A DNA stretch of 64,000 bases. Source: Mojavia pulchra JT2-VF2. Lineage in GTDB: Bacteria > Cyanobacteriota > Cyanobacteriia > Cyanobacteriales > Nostocaceae. How positions within the stretch are numbered: the first letter of the stretch is position 1; each line of letters begins with the position of its first letter. Below, piece after piece: positions 54,981-64,000 of the stretch. The position numbers and the translations under genes are program-made. Below the pieces are notes generated by a model, which ran no database searches, had not been told where the DNA came from, and was given only the letters and a program-made list of their open reading frames with translations. The stretch lies in assembly GCA_019359325.1 (NCBI GenBank), contig JAHHHN010000003.1, forward strand, positions 418,005 through 482,004, given 5' to 3'.

Positions 54981-57900
54981 TCAAACGAAGTAGGCTGTTC
55001 CAGTTAATGGCAAGAATGCGTCTGCCATTACTGACTGCTTACCATTACTGTTAACAACCAAATCTAAGAGTCCGTTAGCATTGGGGTCAATGAGCTGTTT
55101 GCCGACAAAGTTTGGCACAGTTCCAATGATTCTTTGGTCAGAAACTGAGGTAATAGATGCAAATTGTCCACCAATGGAAACCTGAGTATTTCCTAAATTC
55201 CCAAAGTTCTTACCGCCAATGACGAATGTATTACCGCCTACTGCTGGCGCTCTCCAAGGGAATAAATCGTAGACAGTAGGATCTAGCGCCGAAGGATCAT
55301 TAGGAAGCGCAACCGTAATTGAGTTATCAGTTAAATCAACGCCGACAATCGCGCCTCCAGGCCCATGCTTGATATCTAAACCATCTGCAACACCAGTCAG
55401 GTTTGTAGTTTGTTGCACCTGAGTGCCATCTGCTGAGAGTTTAATGTTATAGAATTTGCCATTCCATTGCTGGGCAATTAAATTACCTCGCATTTGGTTT
55501 TGGAATGTTGTAGCACGGTACTCATCAAGCCCATTGGTCGAAGGAGTGAAAGTTGTCAGTGGGGCTGTGTATACGCCTGGAATACTGGGGTCACTTAGCC
55601 CATAAAAAGTATTCTGGCGATTGTCAGTGCGTCCACGATTTCGATTGGGATGACCATAGTATTCACCTGCTTTGATCAGATTGAGTTCATCTGGAGCAGA
55701 ACCGACAGTGGTTGGTTTTTGAGTTGTAGCCGAGGTAGAGATGTCTCCAAATGTTGCGTTATAACCATTTTCTGTGGCATAAAGTAATCCTTGTGTGGTG
55801 TAAACTGCACCAAAAGCATTACGAAGTCCACTAGCGTAGACGGACACATCTACACCAGGTTTTACATTCACTATATCCCCAAAGACCTGACTATCTGCCG
55901 GATTAAAAGTTAATCCACTTGGAATCTCATAACCAGGTGGTAGAGGATTTGGTAGTTCGTACTTAATCTGCCCATTGAAGTTAGATTTGGAAATTTCAGC
56001 TTTGAGGATAGCAGCCGAGAAAGGAGACTCTGGAATACCACCTATATTGTCATTGGTAATACCTGCATTAGTATTGCCACCAACATTAATGTATAAATCA
56101 CCTTTGTTATCAAACGTTAAAGCATTAATGCCATGGTCATGGTTTGAAACCGGTAGCCCTGTAATTAAAGATTTCCGTTGTGAGAAATCAGCTCCTTCGA
56201 GTATTGAAATTTCACCACTATAAGGAGAAAGTTCAGTTTTGGGAAAGCCTGTACCACCATTGGCATATAGCTTACTATGAGCAACATAGATACTTGGGGA
56301 ACCAGAGGTGTCGTAAGGGTTAAAAGCGATCCCTAATATTTGCTTATTATCTAGGTTCTTGATAGTGGTGATTGTCTGGGTAGCAGTAACGTTGTAGTTT
56401 TGATCAAAAGTGTATGCTTTGATTTCACCACTGTAAGTGCCCACATAAAACCTACCATCTGGGCCCCAAGCTCCGACCGTAGGAGAACTAACTGAAGCTA
56501 CTGTTTTCTTGTTAAAGCTGACAGCAACGATATCATTGTCGATGATGTCAACAGCAAGATTTGGAACAGTAAGATTTTTGTAGTTGCTATCTGTAGTAGT
56601 GATCGTGTGAGTAATGTTGGCTGTTTGGGCACCTTCTGCCACATTATCGTTCACTGCACTGATAGTGACTGTTTGAGCAACATTCCAGTTAGCAGGGGTG
56701 AAGGTCAAACTAGTCTTGTTGGCGCTGATCTGATTGCCAGGTACAAGATTAATCGTCACATCCGCTGTGGGTTGGCTATTGAGAACTAAGGAATAACTAT
56801 CGCTAGCGCCTCCTTCTGTAATCTCAGTTTTGCCTCCTGTTTGTTGCAAAACTACTTGCGGCCCGGTCAATGCGATGACTTCAATACCTGCGATACTTGC
56901 GTTGTCAACACTGGCTGCGAAATCAATGTTGAGGATGCCATCAGTCACAGTCTGAGTTGGGGCAGATAAAACCAGAGCAGAGTTGTTACCTGTGAAGAAG
57001 GCATTTTTGGATTTGGCAAAAATGTCTATGTCATCAAAAACTTTCTGACCTTCTAAAGAGACATCAAAAATCCTCTTATTAAAGTCAGTCCAGTAAATTT
57101 CTGCAAAGTGTAGATTTACAGCATAGTTGCCGTTCGCTACTGGAATCTGATAAGCCAAGTTTTTGCCATAACGCTCAGTTTGATACACAGCGTCGTCTTC
57201 ACTCTTGCCGATTGGAGCAGCAGTAGAATAGGTATTGCTTGTTCCTACAAAATACTTATCTGCTTCCCAAACTTGGCCTTTAGTGTCGGTATAAGATTTA
57301 GTTGCGCCTGTATCGATCCGAATGGCTTTGCCTGTGGCTGGAGAACCATCGTTGTCAATAACAGTAACAGCAACGTTGGGAATAGTAAGAGTTTTGTAAT
57401 TGTTATCTGTAGTGGTAATGGTGTGACTAATATTTACTGTTTGAGTTCCCTCTACTAAGCTATCGTCAACAGCTTTAACAGTAACAGTTTGGGCTATATT
57501 CCAGTTATCAGGTGTGAAGATTAGGCTGGGTTTATCTAGTGTAATTTGATTACCAGCTGCTAGGTTAATCGTTACATTGCTTGTAGGTTTGGTATTAAGA
57601 ACTAACGAGTAAGTATCACCAGTAGCCGCTCCTTCGGTAACCACAGTATTACCCGCAGTTTCTTGCAAAATTACCTTTGGGCCAGTCGCACTCACAGGGA
57701 TGATTTCAATAGCCGAGACTTTAGCATTGTCTTTACTGGCCAAGAAATCTAAATTCAGAGTGCCATCTTTGACGTTAACACCGAAGGATTTTTCTAGAGC
57801 GATGTTTTTACCGCCAGCTTGGGCAAAAATATCTAGGTCATCAATAACTAGCTGATTTTCTGCACTCAGATCAAAGATGCGCTGACCTGCGGCATCCCAG

Positions 57901-59534
57901 TATATTTCTGCAAACTGGAGTTTGACTGTGTAGTCTCCATTCGCTACTGGAATTGCATAGGCTAGGTTACTCAGCCAACGCTCTGTTTGAAAAAGTGGGT
58001 CTGCGGTAGTAGCAGCGATCGCTGCTGTCGTACCATTAAGATTGCCACCAATGAAATATTGATCTGCGCTCCAAACTTGACCTAAGCTATCGGTGTACGC
58101 TCCACCTCCAGCATTAATCCGAATTGCGCTGGGTGTGGGTGCAGGAGTAACGTTAGCAGGGATGATTTCAATAGCCGAGACTTTAGCATTGTCTTTACTG
58201 GCCAAGAAATCCAAATTCAGTGTGCCATCTTTGACGTTGACATTGAAGGACTTGTCCAGAGCGATGTTTTTACCGCCAGCTTGGGCAAGAATATCTAAGT
58301 CATCGATGACTAGCTGATTTTCTGCACTGACATCAAAGATGCGCTGGCCTGCGGCATTCCAGTAAATTTCTGCAAACTGGAGTTTGACTGTGTAGTCTCC
58401 ATTCGCTACTGGAATTGCATAGGCTAGGTTACTCAGCCAACGCTCTGTTTGAAAAAGTGGGTCTGCGGTAGTAGCAGCGATCGCTGCTGTCGTACCATTA
58501 AGATTGCCACCAACGAAATATTGATCTGCGCTCCAAACTTGACCTAAGCTATCGGTATACGCTCCACCTCCAGCATTGATCCGAATTGCGTTGGGTTTGG
58601 GTGGAGTATTACCTGAATCAGGTAGAGGTGCGGGTGCAGCGTTAGGTTGATAATCTAAGATCTGCACGACAGATGGTAAGCTTGTCGTTCCATCAGCGGC
58701 TTTAGTTACCGCAACGATATGGTTCAATCCTCCATCCGTTTGAGAACGTGTGAGGGTTATCGGAATATCGACAAAACCTCCTGTCCCAATCGTGGCAGAC
58801 TTTTCACTAACAGCGATCGCTGAGTTGGCTTCAAAAGGATCTAGATCAAAACCACCGCCGTTATTTTTAAATAAGCCAGCCTCCATCACTAGTAAGCTAA
58901 CTGAAGTCCCTGGAGTACCGCTGACTTTAACTGTTTGGTTGGCATTTGAAACAGTTGTGGGTGCAGTTGAGGCTAGACCCAAAACCTGAATTGTTGGTTG
59001 GGTAGGTGCATTTGCTTGGATAACAACCTGTGAGCCATCTAAACTATTGGGAATTCTATAAGTCTTTCCTGTGTAACTCGTACTATCAGAGAAATCGACT
59101 GTAAGTGTTGTACCTATTAGTTCGAGCCCAGAAACACTTCCTGACTCATTTGGCCCGGGAGCAGGTAAACCTTTGATACTGGTTGGGTCAACATCTACAG
59201 AAAAAGTGAATGTTTTACCTGGATCAAAGCTGTTAAAAGTGATTTCTACGGCATCAAAGCCACCGTCACGAGCTTTGAGGAACTTGAAAGCAGCAAATCC
59301 TGTTCCGCCTTCACTATCTACTGTAAAGTTCTTTGCTACAAGGTCACCAGCAGTTCCCGAAGGATCAAAGACTAAATCTGGAAGAATACTAGAGCTTAGG
59401 TCAATAACTACTTTGTTTATTTTTTCTTGAGATGTGGAATTATTAACAATCTTAAAAGAGCCGGAATTATAGGTACTGGCATTGATGCTATTAGCATTTG
59501 CATCATCGATGAAAAAAGAAGCTTTAGCAACCAT
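54981..59534 (-). CDS. 1517-residue multidomain protein: malectin, Calx-beta-like, beta-propeller and IPT domains
   Basis: Approximate order: an all-beta N-terminal domain (1-170); Ig-like stretch (190-290); malectin-like domain 1 (315-459) and 2 (468-613), each with INAGGGAYTDSLGQVWSAD; Calx-beta-like domain (615-728); malectin-like domain 3 (734-888); Calx-beta-like domain (892-1000); a sorbosone-dehydrogenase-like propeller (1005-1415; NHDHGINALTFDNKGDLYIN); C-terminal IPT/TIG (about 1418-1515). Malectin domains bind sugars; together they suggest an extracellular adhesin or carbohydrate-binding protein. No Sec signal is visible (MVAKASFFIDDANAN), so export may be by type I secretion (inference). 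The first two malectin units are a recent 462-bp duplication. Confidence 0.85.
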   Translation of the reverse strand: MVAKASFFIDDANANSINASTYNSGSFKIVNNSTSQEKINKVVIDLSSSILPDLVFDPSGTAGDLVAKNFTVDSEGGTGFAAFKFLKARDGGFDAVEITFNSFDPGKTFTFSVDVDPTSIKGLPAPGPNESGSVSGLELIGTTLTVDFSDSTSYTGKTYRIPNSLDGSQVVIQANAPTQPTIQVLGLASTAPTTVSNANQTVKVSGTPGTSVSLLVMEAGLFKNNGGGFDLDPFEANSAIAVSEKSATIGTGGFVDIPITLTRSQTDGGLNHIVAVTKAADGTTSLPSVVQILDYQPNAAPAPLPDSGNTPPKPNAIRINAGGGAYTDSLGQVWSADQYFVGGNLNGTTAAIAATTADPLFQTERWLSNLAYAIPVANGDYTVKLQFAEIYWNAAGQRIFDVSAENQLVIDDLDILAQAGGKNIALDKSFNVNVKDGTLNLDFLASKDNAKVSAIEIIPANVTPAPTPSAIRINAGGGAYTDSLGQVWSADQYFIGGNLNGTTAAIAATTADPLFQTERWLSNLAYAIPVANGDYTVKLQFAEIYWDAAGQRIFDLSAENQLVIDDLDIFAQAGGKNIALEKSFGVNVKDGTLNLDFLASKDNAKVSAIEIIPVSATGPKVILQETAGNTVVTEGAATGDTYSLVLNTKPTSNVTINLAAGNQITLDKPSLIFTPDNWNIAQTVTVKAVDDSLVEGTQTVNISHTITTTDNNYKTLTIPNVAVTVIDNDGSPATGKAIRIDTGATKSYTDTKGQVWEADKYFVGTSNTYSTAAPIGKSEDDAVYQTERYGKNLAYQIPVANGNYAVNLHFAEIYWTDFNKRIFDVSLEGQKVFDDIDIFAKSKNAFFTGNNSALVLSAPTQTVTDGILNIDFAASVDNASIAGIEVIALTGPQVVLQQTGGKTEITEGGASDSYSLVLNSQPTADVTINLVPGNQISANKTSLTFTPANWNVAQTVTISAVNDNVAEGAQTANITHTITTTDSNYKNLTVPNLAVDIIDNDIVAVSFNKKTVASVSSPTVGAWGPDGRFYVGTYSGEIKAYTFDQNYNVTATQTITTIKNLDNKQILGIAFNPYDTSGSPSIYVAHSKLYANGGTGFPKTELSPYSGEISILEGADFSQRKSLITGLPVSNHDHGINALTFDNKGDLYINVGGNTNAGITNDNIGGIPESPFSAAILKAEISKSNFNGQIKYELPNPLPPGYEIPSGLTFNPADSQVFGDIVNVKPGVDVSVYASGLRNAFGAVYTTQGLLYATENGYNATFGDISTSATTQKPTTVGSAPDELNLIKAGEYYGHPNRNRGRTDNRQNTFYGLSDPSIPGVYTAPLTTFTPSTNGLDEYRATTFQNQMRGNLIAQQWNGKFYNIKLSADGTQVQQTTNLTGVADGLDIKHGPGGAIVGVDLTDNSITVALPNDPSALDPTVYDLFPWRAPAVGGNTFVIGGKNFGNLGNTQVSIGGQFASITSVSDQRIIGTVPNFVGKQLIDPNANGLLDLVVNSNGKQSVMADAFLPLTGTAYFV
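57695..58594 (-). repeat. 462-bp tandem duplication of malectin units
   Basis: 57695-58132 and 58157-58594 are nearly identical, offset by exactly 462 bp (154 codons). They encode malectin-like domains 1 and 2 and differ by few, scattered bases, indicating recent duplication or gene conversion. Confidence 0.9.
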
Positions 59535-60785
59535 GATGTTCTACCTACGAGTAATTGCTTACTCAATCTCACGTAAAATACATGCTTGGCACAAGGCTTT
59601 ATATAAAATTCTGATGTTTTTTGTTTAAAAAATATATTAATTTTTTTGGGATTTTATATTAATCAAATACATATGAAAATTACATGAAGTTGTATAAATA
59701 TTTTATGTAGTTTTTATTAACGCACCATAAGCAGTTAATTAATTTATAGTAAAGTTATATATGGTAAAATACTAGCAGTACATAATTTTTAACAAATTGG
59801 TTTGGAATTTTTGTAACAGCGCAAGTTTATATAAAATTATAACGAGAATTTGCATTTGCCTTGGAAGCGATCGCTACTTTCCGCTCTGCAAAATCAGCTT
59901 TTGTTATTTAATTAACCGGTTGCTATAAACGTAAAGAACCTTGTAAATACCGAATTATATAAGTTAAATATTTTTTTGTCTAGTAGATAAGTCTTTAATA
60001 CGTATCTACCTATAGTTGTAATTTATATAATAACCTTCAATATAATTACGTTGGCTGCGGGCATCTTTGCCCATATACATAATCAGAGCTACAAGCAGTA
60101 TATTTGCGTATATTAGCAACGGAGTCTAATATACTTGCTTAATGATGATTTTTACCAATTTAGCGCTAAAATTACCTTATAAGACCGAAATTCAGAAAAA
60201 ATAATTAGTTAAGGCAGGGTAAGCCCAAGTATGGTGAATCACTTTGCCTACTCCTTTAAGTATAAATCGGTAATTGGTAACATAAGAAGATGGAATTAGC
60301 GATTACCGATTAGTTATTAGCTAGATCAACGGATAATATAAATCTTCGAGCAGGCATTATATTATATGATGAGATTATGCAAACATGATATTATCTGATT
60401 TTTCGACACTGTAAAGCTTTTTATTACTCAAAAGCCGAAAAGCATTGAGACAAATTATAAAATTGTTACAAAATTGTCTGGACGCAGATTTGTGCTTAAA
60501 TGCACATTTAAGCCGCATATTTTAAACTTTGAAAAAAAAACGTTAATATTTCTTGCCTGCTCCTCTATTTCCCTATTGCCTAAATGTGTAAAAGAAGTGT
60601 GTAACAGCTTATTACTTGTGTAATTTCTGACTTGAGCTTTTCATATCAACGTTCAGCAATGGCTTATTTATCATGCAAATCTGCAATGCCAAATTTTTGG
60701 ACAAGATAGCATCAGCACGGCTAAAGATGCTATAGCACAGATCAATTAGCAGTAAGCTGTTTTAGGGCGTCTTTCACAGACTAGT
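59535..60785. other. 1.25 kb AT-rich intergenic region
   Basis: Spacer between the divergent large protein and dapL. The first 300 bp are very AT-rich and probably hold the promoter of the large gene. No gene, tRNA or repeat recognised apart from one GCGATCGC site at 59868. Confidence 0.5.
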
Positions 60786-62021
60786 ATGGCAACGATTAAC
60801 GATAACTACCTCAAGCTAAAAGCAGGTTACCTATTTCCGGAAATTGCTCGCCGGGTTAATGCCTTTGCACAAGCAAATCCTGATGCTAAGATTATCCGCT
60901 TGGGCATTGGCGATGTGACCGAACCTTTACCAGAAGCTTGCCGCACGGCAATGATTAAAGCAGTTGAAGAAATGGGCGATCGCGCCACCTTCAAAGGCTA
61001 TGGCCCAGAGCAAGGCTATGCTTGGTTACGGGAAAAAATAGCTACCCAAGATTTCCAAGCGCGGGGGGCTGAGGTAGATGCTTCAGAAATCTTTATCTCC
61101 GACGGTTCTAAGTGCGATACAGGCAATATTCTGGAAATTTTTGGCAAAAACAATATCATCGCCGTTACTGACCCTGTTTATCCCGTGTATGTGGATACTA
61201 ATGTCATGGCGGGAAACACTGGAAATCCTAACGATAAAGGCGAGTTTGAAGGTTTAGTATACTTACCGATTACGGCTGAGAACAACTTCACCGCAGAAAT
61301 TCCCTCACAGAAAGTCGATTTAATTTATCTGTGCTTTCCCAATAACCCCACAGGTGCAACTGCTAGTAGCGAACATCTCAAGGCATGGGTGGACTATGCT
61401 AGAGCGAATAACTCAATCATCTTCTTTGATGCCGCTTACGAAGCCTACATCACCGATCCCGATATTCCTCACTCGATCTACGAAATTGAAGGTGCAAGAG
61501 AAGTAGCGATCGAGTTTCGCTCGTTCTCCAAAAATGCAGGTTTTACAGGAACCCGTTGTGCGTTAACTGTTGTACCTAAGACATTAACAGCAAAAGCCGC
61601 CGATGGTTCCGATGTAGAACTATGGAAACTGTGGAATCGCCGCCAATCCACCAAGTTTAATGGTGTGTCCTACATCGTACAACGGGGTGCTGAGGCAGTC
61701 TACTCTCAAGAAGGGCAGGCACAAATCAAAACACTCGTTAGCTTTTATCTAGAAAATGCCCAAATTATTCGTGAGCAACTCACAGCCGCAGGATTGGCTG
61801 TTTACGGTGGCGTAAATGCGCCTTACGTCTGGGTAAAAACACCTCATGGACTTTCGAGTTGGGAATTTTTTGATAAATTGCTGCATACCGTCAATGTGGT
61901 AGGAACTCCTGGTTCTGGTTTTGGTGCTGCTGGTGAAGGTTACTTCCGCATTTCTGCGTTTAACAGTCGAGAGAATGTAGAAGAGGCTATGAAACGGATT
62001 ACCGAGAAGTTTAAAGTGTAA
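60786..62021 (+). CDS. dapL: LL-diaminopimelate aminotransferase
   Basis: 411 residues of PLP fold type [54 protein letters not shown], the PLP lysine in [15 protein letters not shown] and the C-terminal [17 protein letters not shown]. It converts tetrahydrodipicolinate to LL-diaminopimelate in one step for lysine and peptidoglycan, the route used by cyanobacteria and plants. Length matches the family. ATG 60786 has no strong ribosome site. Single gene. Confidence 0.96.
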   Translation: MATINDNYLKLKAGYLFPEIARRVNAFAQANPDAKIIRLGIGDVTEPLPEACRTAMIKAVEEMGDRATFKGYGPEQGYAWLREKIATQDFQARGAEVDASEIFISDGSKCDTGNILEIFGKNNIIAVTDPVYPVYVDTNVMAGNTGNPNDKGEFEGLVYLPITAENNFTAEIPSQKVDLIYLCFPNNPTGATASSEHLKAWVDYARANNSIIFFDAAYEAYITDPDIPHSIYEIEGAREVAIEFRSFSKNAGFTGTRCALTVVPKTLTAKAADGSDVELWKLWNRRQSTKFNGVSYIVQRGAEAVYSQEGQAQIKTLVSFYLENAQIIREQLTAAGLAVYGGVNAPYVWVKTPHGLSSWEFFDKLLHTVNVVGTPGSGFGAAGEGYFRISAFNSRENVEEAMKRITEKFKV

Positions 62022-62079
62022 ACCGAGCGTTCTCAATCGCTTTTGTTAAACTCAATCTATCATCAGTCTTAAAGGTTGC

Positions 62080-62098
62080 GGTGGGCACCTTACCCACC
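62080..62098 (+). terminator. Weak hairpin after dapL
   Basis: Stem GGTGGG / CCCACC with a 7-nt loop, in GCGGTGGGCACCTTACCCACC. No U-tract; similar in type to 48889-48913. Confidence 0.35.
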
Positions 62099-62145
62099 CG
62101 CCCTGATAGATAATTATCTAAACTTAGCTTACTTATATTGTGGTT

Positions 62146-62871
62146 ATGACTGCTGCCATCCCCGTTTTTAAACCTGTTAGCCAGATGCAGCTGGCACCTG
62201 GTAGCACTGTTACCATTCCAGATGTTAGCTGGGAAGAATTTGAGTCTATTTTGCAAGAACTGGGAGAAAAACGAGCTGCACGAATTGCCTACAGCCAGGG
62301 TGCTTTAGAAATTATGGTTCCCTTACCTGAACATGAAATTGCCAAAGATTTAATTTCTGATGTTGTCAAAATCTTGCTAAAAGCTAAGGGTATCAGATAT
62401 CAACCTTTTGGTTCCACCATCTTTAAACGGCAAGGTATCGCAGGTGTAGAACCTGATGCTTGCTTTTATATTGAGAATTATCAACGGATGATTGGTCATC
62501 GTCGTTTACAACCTGATGATCCGTCACCAGATTTAGCGATTGAGACGGATGTTACATCTAAAACGACTCTTGATGCTTATGAAGCGATCGCAGTCCCAGA
62601 ACTATGGATTTATGATAGTGGCAGGCTTTCGATTTATTTGCTGAGAGAGGGGAAATATATAAAATCTGACATTAGTTCTATTTTTGAAGATATAGCGATT
62701 ACTCAGATTATCCCTGCTATTGTAAAACGTAGTTGGGAAGTAGGAAGCTTTCAGGCTTTAGAAGAATTTACCCAACAAGAGTTGAACTATCTTTCATGTT
62801 TTCCACAACCAGAAGTAATTGCAGAAAGTTTGGTTACAGCGGCTAACAAAATTGTGGAAAATATTAAGTAA
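62146..62871 (+). CDS. Uma2-family (DUF820) restriction-fold endonuclease
   Basis: 241 residues. The PD-(D/E)xK-like core is seen as GVEPDACFYIEN, PSPDLAIETDVTSKT and PELWIYDSGRLSIYLL, diagnostic of Uma2 proteins, which are very numerous in cyanobacteria. Biological role and target are unknown; some may act in DNA mobility or defence. ATG 62146 is preferred over GTG 62140. Single gene without a recognisable partner. Confidence 0.9.
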   Translation: MTAAIPVFKPVSQMQLAPGSTVTIPDVSWEEFESILQELGEKRAARIAYSQGALEIMVPLPEHEIAKDLISDVVKILLKAKGIRYQPFGSTIFKRQGIAGVEPDACFYIENYQRMIGHRRLQPDDPSPDLAIETDVTSKTTLDAYEAIAVPELWIYDSGRLSIYLLREGKYIKSDISSIFEDIAITQIIPAIVKRSWEVGSFQALEEFTQQELNYLSCFPQPEVIAESLVTAANKIVENIK

Positions 62872-62974
62872 TAAATTGTACTTGTATACTTTAGCATTCA
62901 CTTCTGTTGTTGCTTTTTAAAAAAGCGATCGCCCCAGAAATTGCCCATGCAATTGAAATTTGCTAAATATCTTT

Positions 62975-63106
62975 TCAAACTGCCATCAGTTCTTCGAGTC
63001 TAATACCTTTATAAGCCTGTGGATAGAGGTATTTCTCTGTTACTGCATAGAAAGGTGAGGTGAACTCAGTCTCATCAAGATAGCGATCACGCGGAGTGTC
63101 CGACAT
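62975..63106 (-). pseudogene. Possible gene remnant, 43 codons, fused to a repeat
   Basis: Leftward frame whose tail YLDETEFTSPFYAVTEKY / LYPQAYKGIRLEELMAV reads like a natural protein C-terminus. Its ATG and first seven codons come from the dispersed repeat at 63083-63116, so the original N-terminus is likely lost. Family not recognised. Confidence 0.4.
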
Positions 63107-63116
63107 AGGCGATCGC
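63083..63116. repeat. Small dispersed repeat flanked by GCGAT
   Basis: GCGAT, 21-bp core (CACGCGGAGTGTCCGACATAG-type, from CACGCGG to CATAG), GCGAT, then CGC. The GCGAT flanks repeat directly and removal of one unit leaves HIP1. Core differs from the GGCACTGCGCT family. Confidence 0.7.
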
Positions 63117-63199
63117 ACCCACCGCTACAACTGTTCCACCCTCACCCTTATAAGCTCACACCCAGCCTCTACTAGTCAACTTCGTGCGTAAATCCTGAA

Positions 63200-63508
63200 T
63201 TAGTTCTTTTTGATATCACGCGCCATGTTGAGGTAGTAGTCCATTTTGGCATTAGAACGGCGGCGGTTGGTGGTGGAAGTACTAGGAGCGGTATCCCGAT
63301 CTGTTTCAATCTTTTGTTTTGTTTCAGCCCGCTTTATGGTTTGTGCCTCATCAGATTCCAAGAAATAACCAGATTCGGTTAATCCAAAGAGTTTGGCAAA
63401 AAAACCAAAGAAATTTCTGCCCGAATTAGCAAAATTTTTCCAGATAACAGAAATAAAACCTTCAAGACGAAGTAAGAAGTTCCGAATAATTTGAGTTAGA
63501 CGATACAT
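63200..63508 (-). CDS. Small basic protein, conserved type, unknown
   Basis: 102 residues. An amphipathic N-terminal half (IIRNFLLRLEGFISVIWKNF, FFGFFAKLFGL) could associate with membranes; the second half is charged and Thr/Ser-rich, ending MDYYLNMARDIKKN. No motif recognised. ATG 63508 is preceded by GAGGGTGCTGCT. Probably a conserved cyanobacterial small protein. Confidence 0.65.
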   Translation of the reverse strand: MYRLTQIIRNFLLRLEGFISVIWKNFANSGRNFFGFFAKLFGLTESGYFLESDEAQTIKRAETKQKIETDRDTAPSTSTTNRRRSNAKMDYYLNMARDIKKN

Positions 63509-63746
63509 AGCAGCACCCTCTATGATTGCCTATTCTTATTGTGGTCTAATTCCATGATAGTTGGTTTACTTGCTTGGGGGATTGCGTAGTCATGCGCTCT
63601 CAGCAGTAAACAAGTTGTTGTTGAGTATCCACAACTATGAAACGTGGTTGCTGATTTTTAGTCATAGGGCGATCGCGTATTGCGTGATAATCTTTGTAAT
63701 TAAAGATTCCAACTTATCAAACAGTTAACTCAGTTGTAATATTTAA
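63509..63746. other. Intergenic region
   Basis: Promoter side of the small basic protein; one HIP1 site at about 63670. Nothing else recognised. Confidence 0.4.
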
Positions 63747-63920
63747 CTTCTCATAATCCATACAAAAGCTCTTTTACCTATCGCTCTTTTAAACGGCAAG
63801 CAGACTTTGCCCATTATTGAAGCTTACTTTGAGTTTAATCACCTCAAACAACTCTATCGTCAAGGTTGGCTTCGGGAGCATATCAACTTTGTAAGAACAA
63901 AAGAACTAACAGCACCTAAA
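63747..63920 (+). pseudogene. HD-domain hydrolase relic (N-terminal fragment)
   Basis: An open stretch without ATG encodes LLPIALLNGKQTLPIIEAYF and EFNHLKQLYRQGWL, which I recognise as the N-terminal region of HD-domain phosphohydrolases (HDDC2/YfbR-like). After RQGWL the sequence diverges (REHINFVRTKRTNST) and stops at 63920, before the HD motifs. There is an in-frame stop just upstream. So it is a truncated remnant. Confidence 0.6.
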
Positions 63921-64000
63921 GCTTGTCATTAAGATAAGCACAGCGATGCATGAGAACTTGAGAGACATTAGATTCATTCCATTGTGCTCCAGAGATTTTT

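Larger units (their letters stand above)
62872..63199. other. Spacer with repeat and coding relic
   Basis: Contains the small leftward frame 62975-63106 and the GCGAT-flanked repeat 63083-63116 (see separate entries). Confidence 0.5.

Overview
The window is chromosomal DNA from a filamentous, probably heterocyst-forming cyanobacterium (Nostoc/Calothrix/Tolypothrix type). The evidence is the very frequent HIP1 octamer GCGATCGC, many heptanucleotide tandem arrays (TAACTCT, GATTGGG, GTGCTGA), a moderate G+C content, and the genes for oxygenic photosynthesis: cytochrome c-550 (psbV), a psbV2-like cytochrome, plastocyanin (petE), zeta-carotene desaturase (crtQ) and the CtaA copper pump. No tRNA, rRNA, CRISPR array or prophage was seen. 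About 50 genes are supported.

Layout. 1-5.0 kb: a partial aromatic amino acid permease, a heptamer/42-bp repeat field, then a leftward AAA ATPase - GNAT - serine/threonine dehydratase group. 5.9-13.5 kb: a signalling island of six two-component genes (three stand-alone regulators, two REC-kinase hybrids, one four-PAS kinase), none with a membrane segment. 13.7-31.3 kb: envelope and housekeeping genes (LpxB-related protein, Omp85, Ser/Thr kinase, CapA-like protein, CPBP protease, TM2 protein, CtaA, FHA protein, TIGR01777 epimerase, TPR protein, IscA-type protein). 31.6-42.5 kb: a large conserved unknown, a small ribbon-helix-helix gene, crtQ plus an SRPBCC gene, cobQ plus a short ferredoxin, PrxQ, and a DrrAB-type ABC exporter. 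42.8-45.1 kb: psbV, psbV2 and petE. 45.1-54.7 kb: an IS5-type transposase relic, a PGM1-related peptide ligase, an SDR oxidoreductase, MgtE, and a glycosyltransferase / TVP38 / flavin-disulfide reductase group. 55-59.5 kb: a 1517-residue malectin / beta-propeller protein. 60.8-64 kb: dapL, a Uma2 nuclease, a small unknown gene and an HD-hydrolase relic.

The most unusual content is small mobile DNA. A 22-bp core with a shared GGCACTGCGCT motif occurs three times, flanked by GCGAT/GCAAT. Two copies lie in frame inside protein-coding sequence (the dehydratase and the transposase relic), and removing 27 bp restores a HIP1 octamer in both, as if HIP1 were the insertion target. There are also two copies of a roughly 108-bp MITE with terminal inverted repeats between TA dinucleotides, and eight full copies of a 42-bp tandem repeat (6 x 7) next to a heptamer array.

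Functional links. CtaA imports the copper needed by plastocyanin. psbV, psbV2 and petE form a cluster of lumenal electron carriers. The Omp85, LpxB-related and CapA-like proteins belong to the cell envelope. All calls rest on reading motifs by eye; no database search was run.
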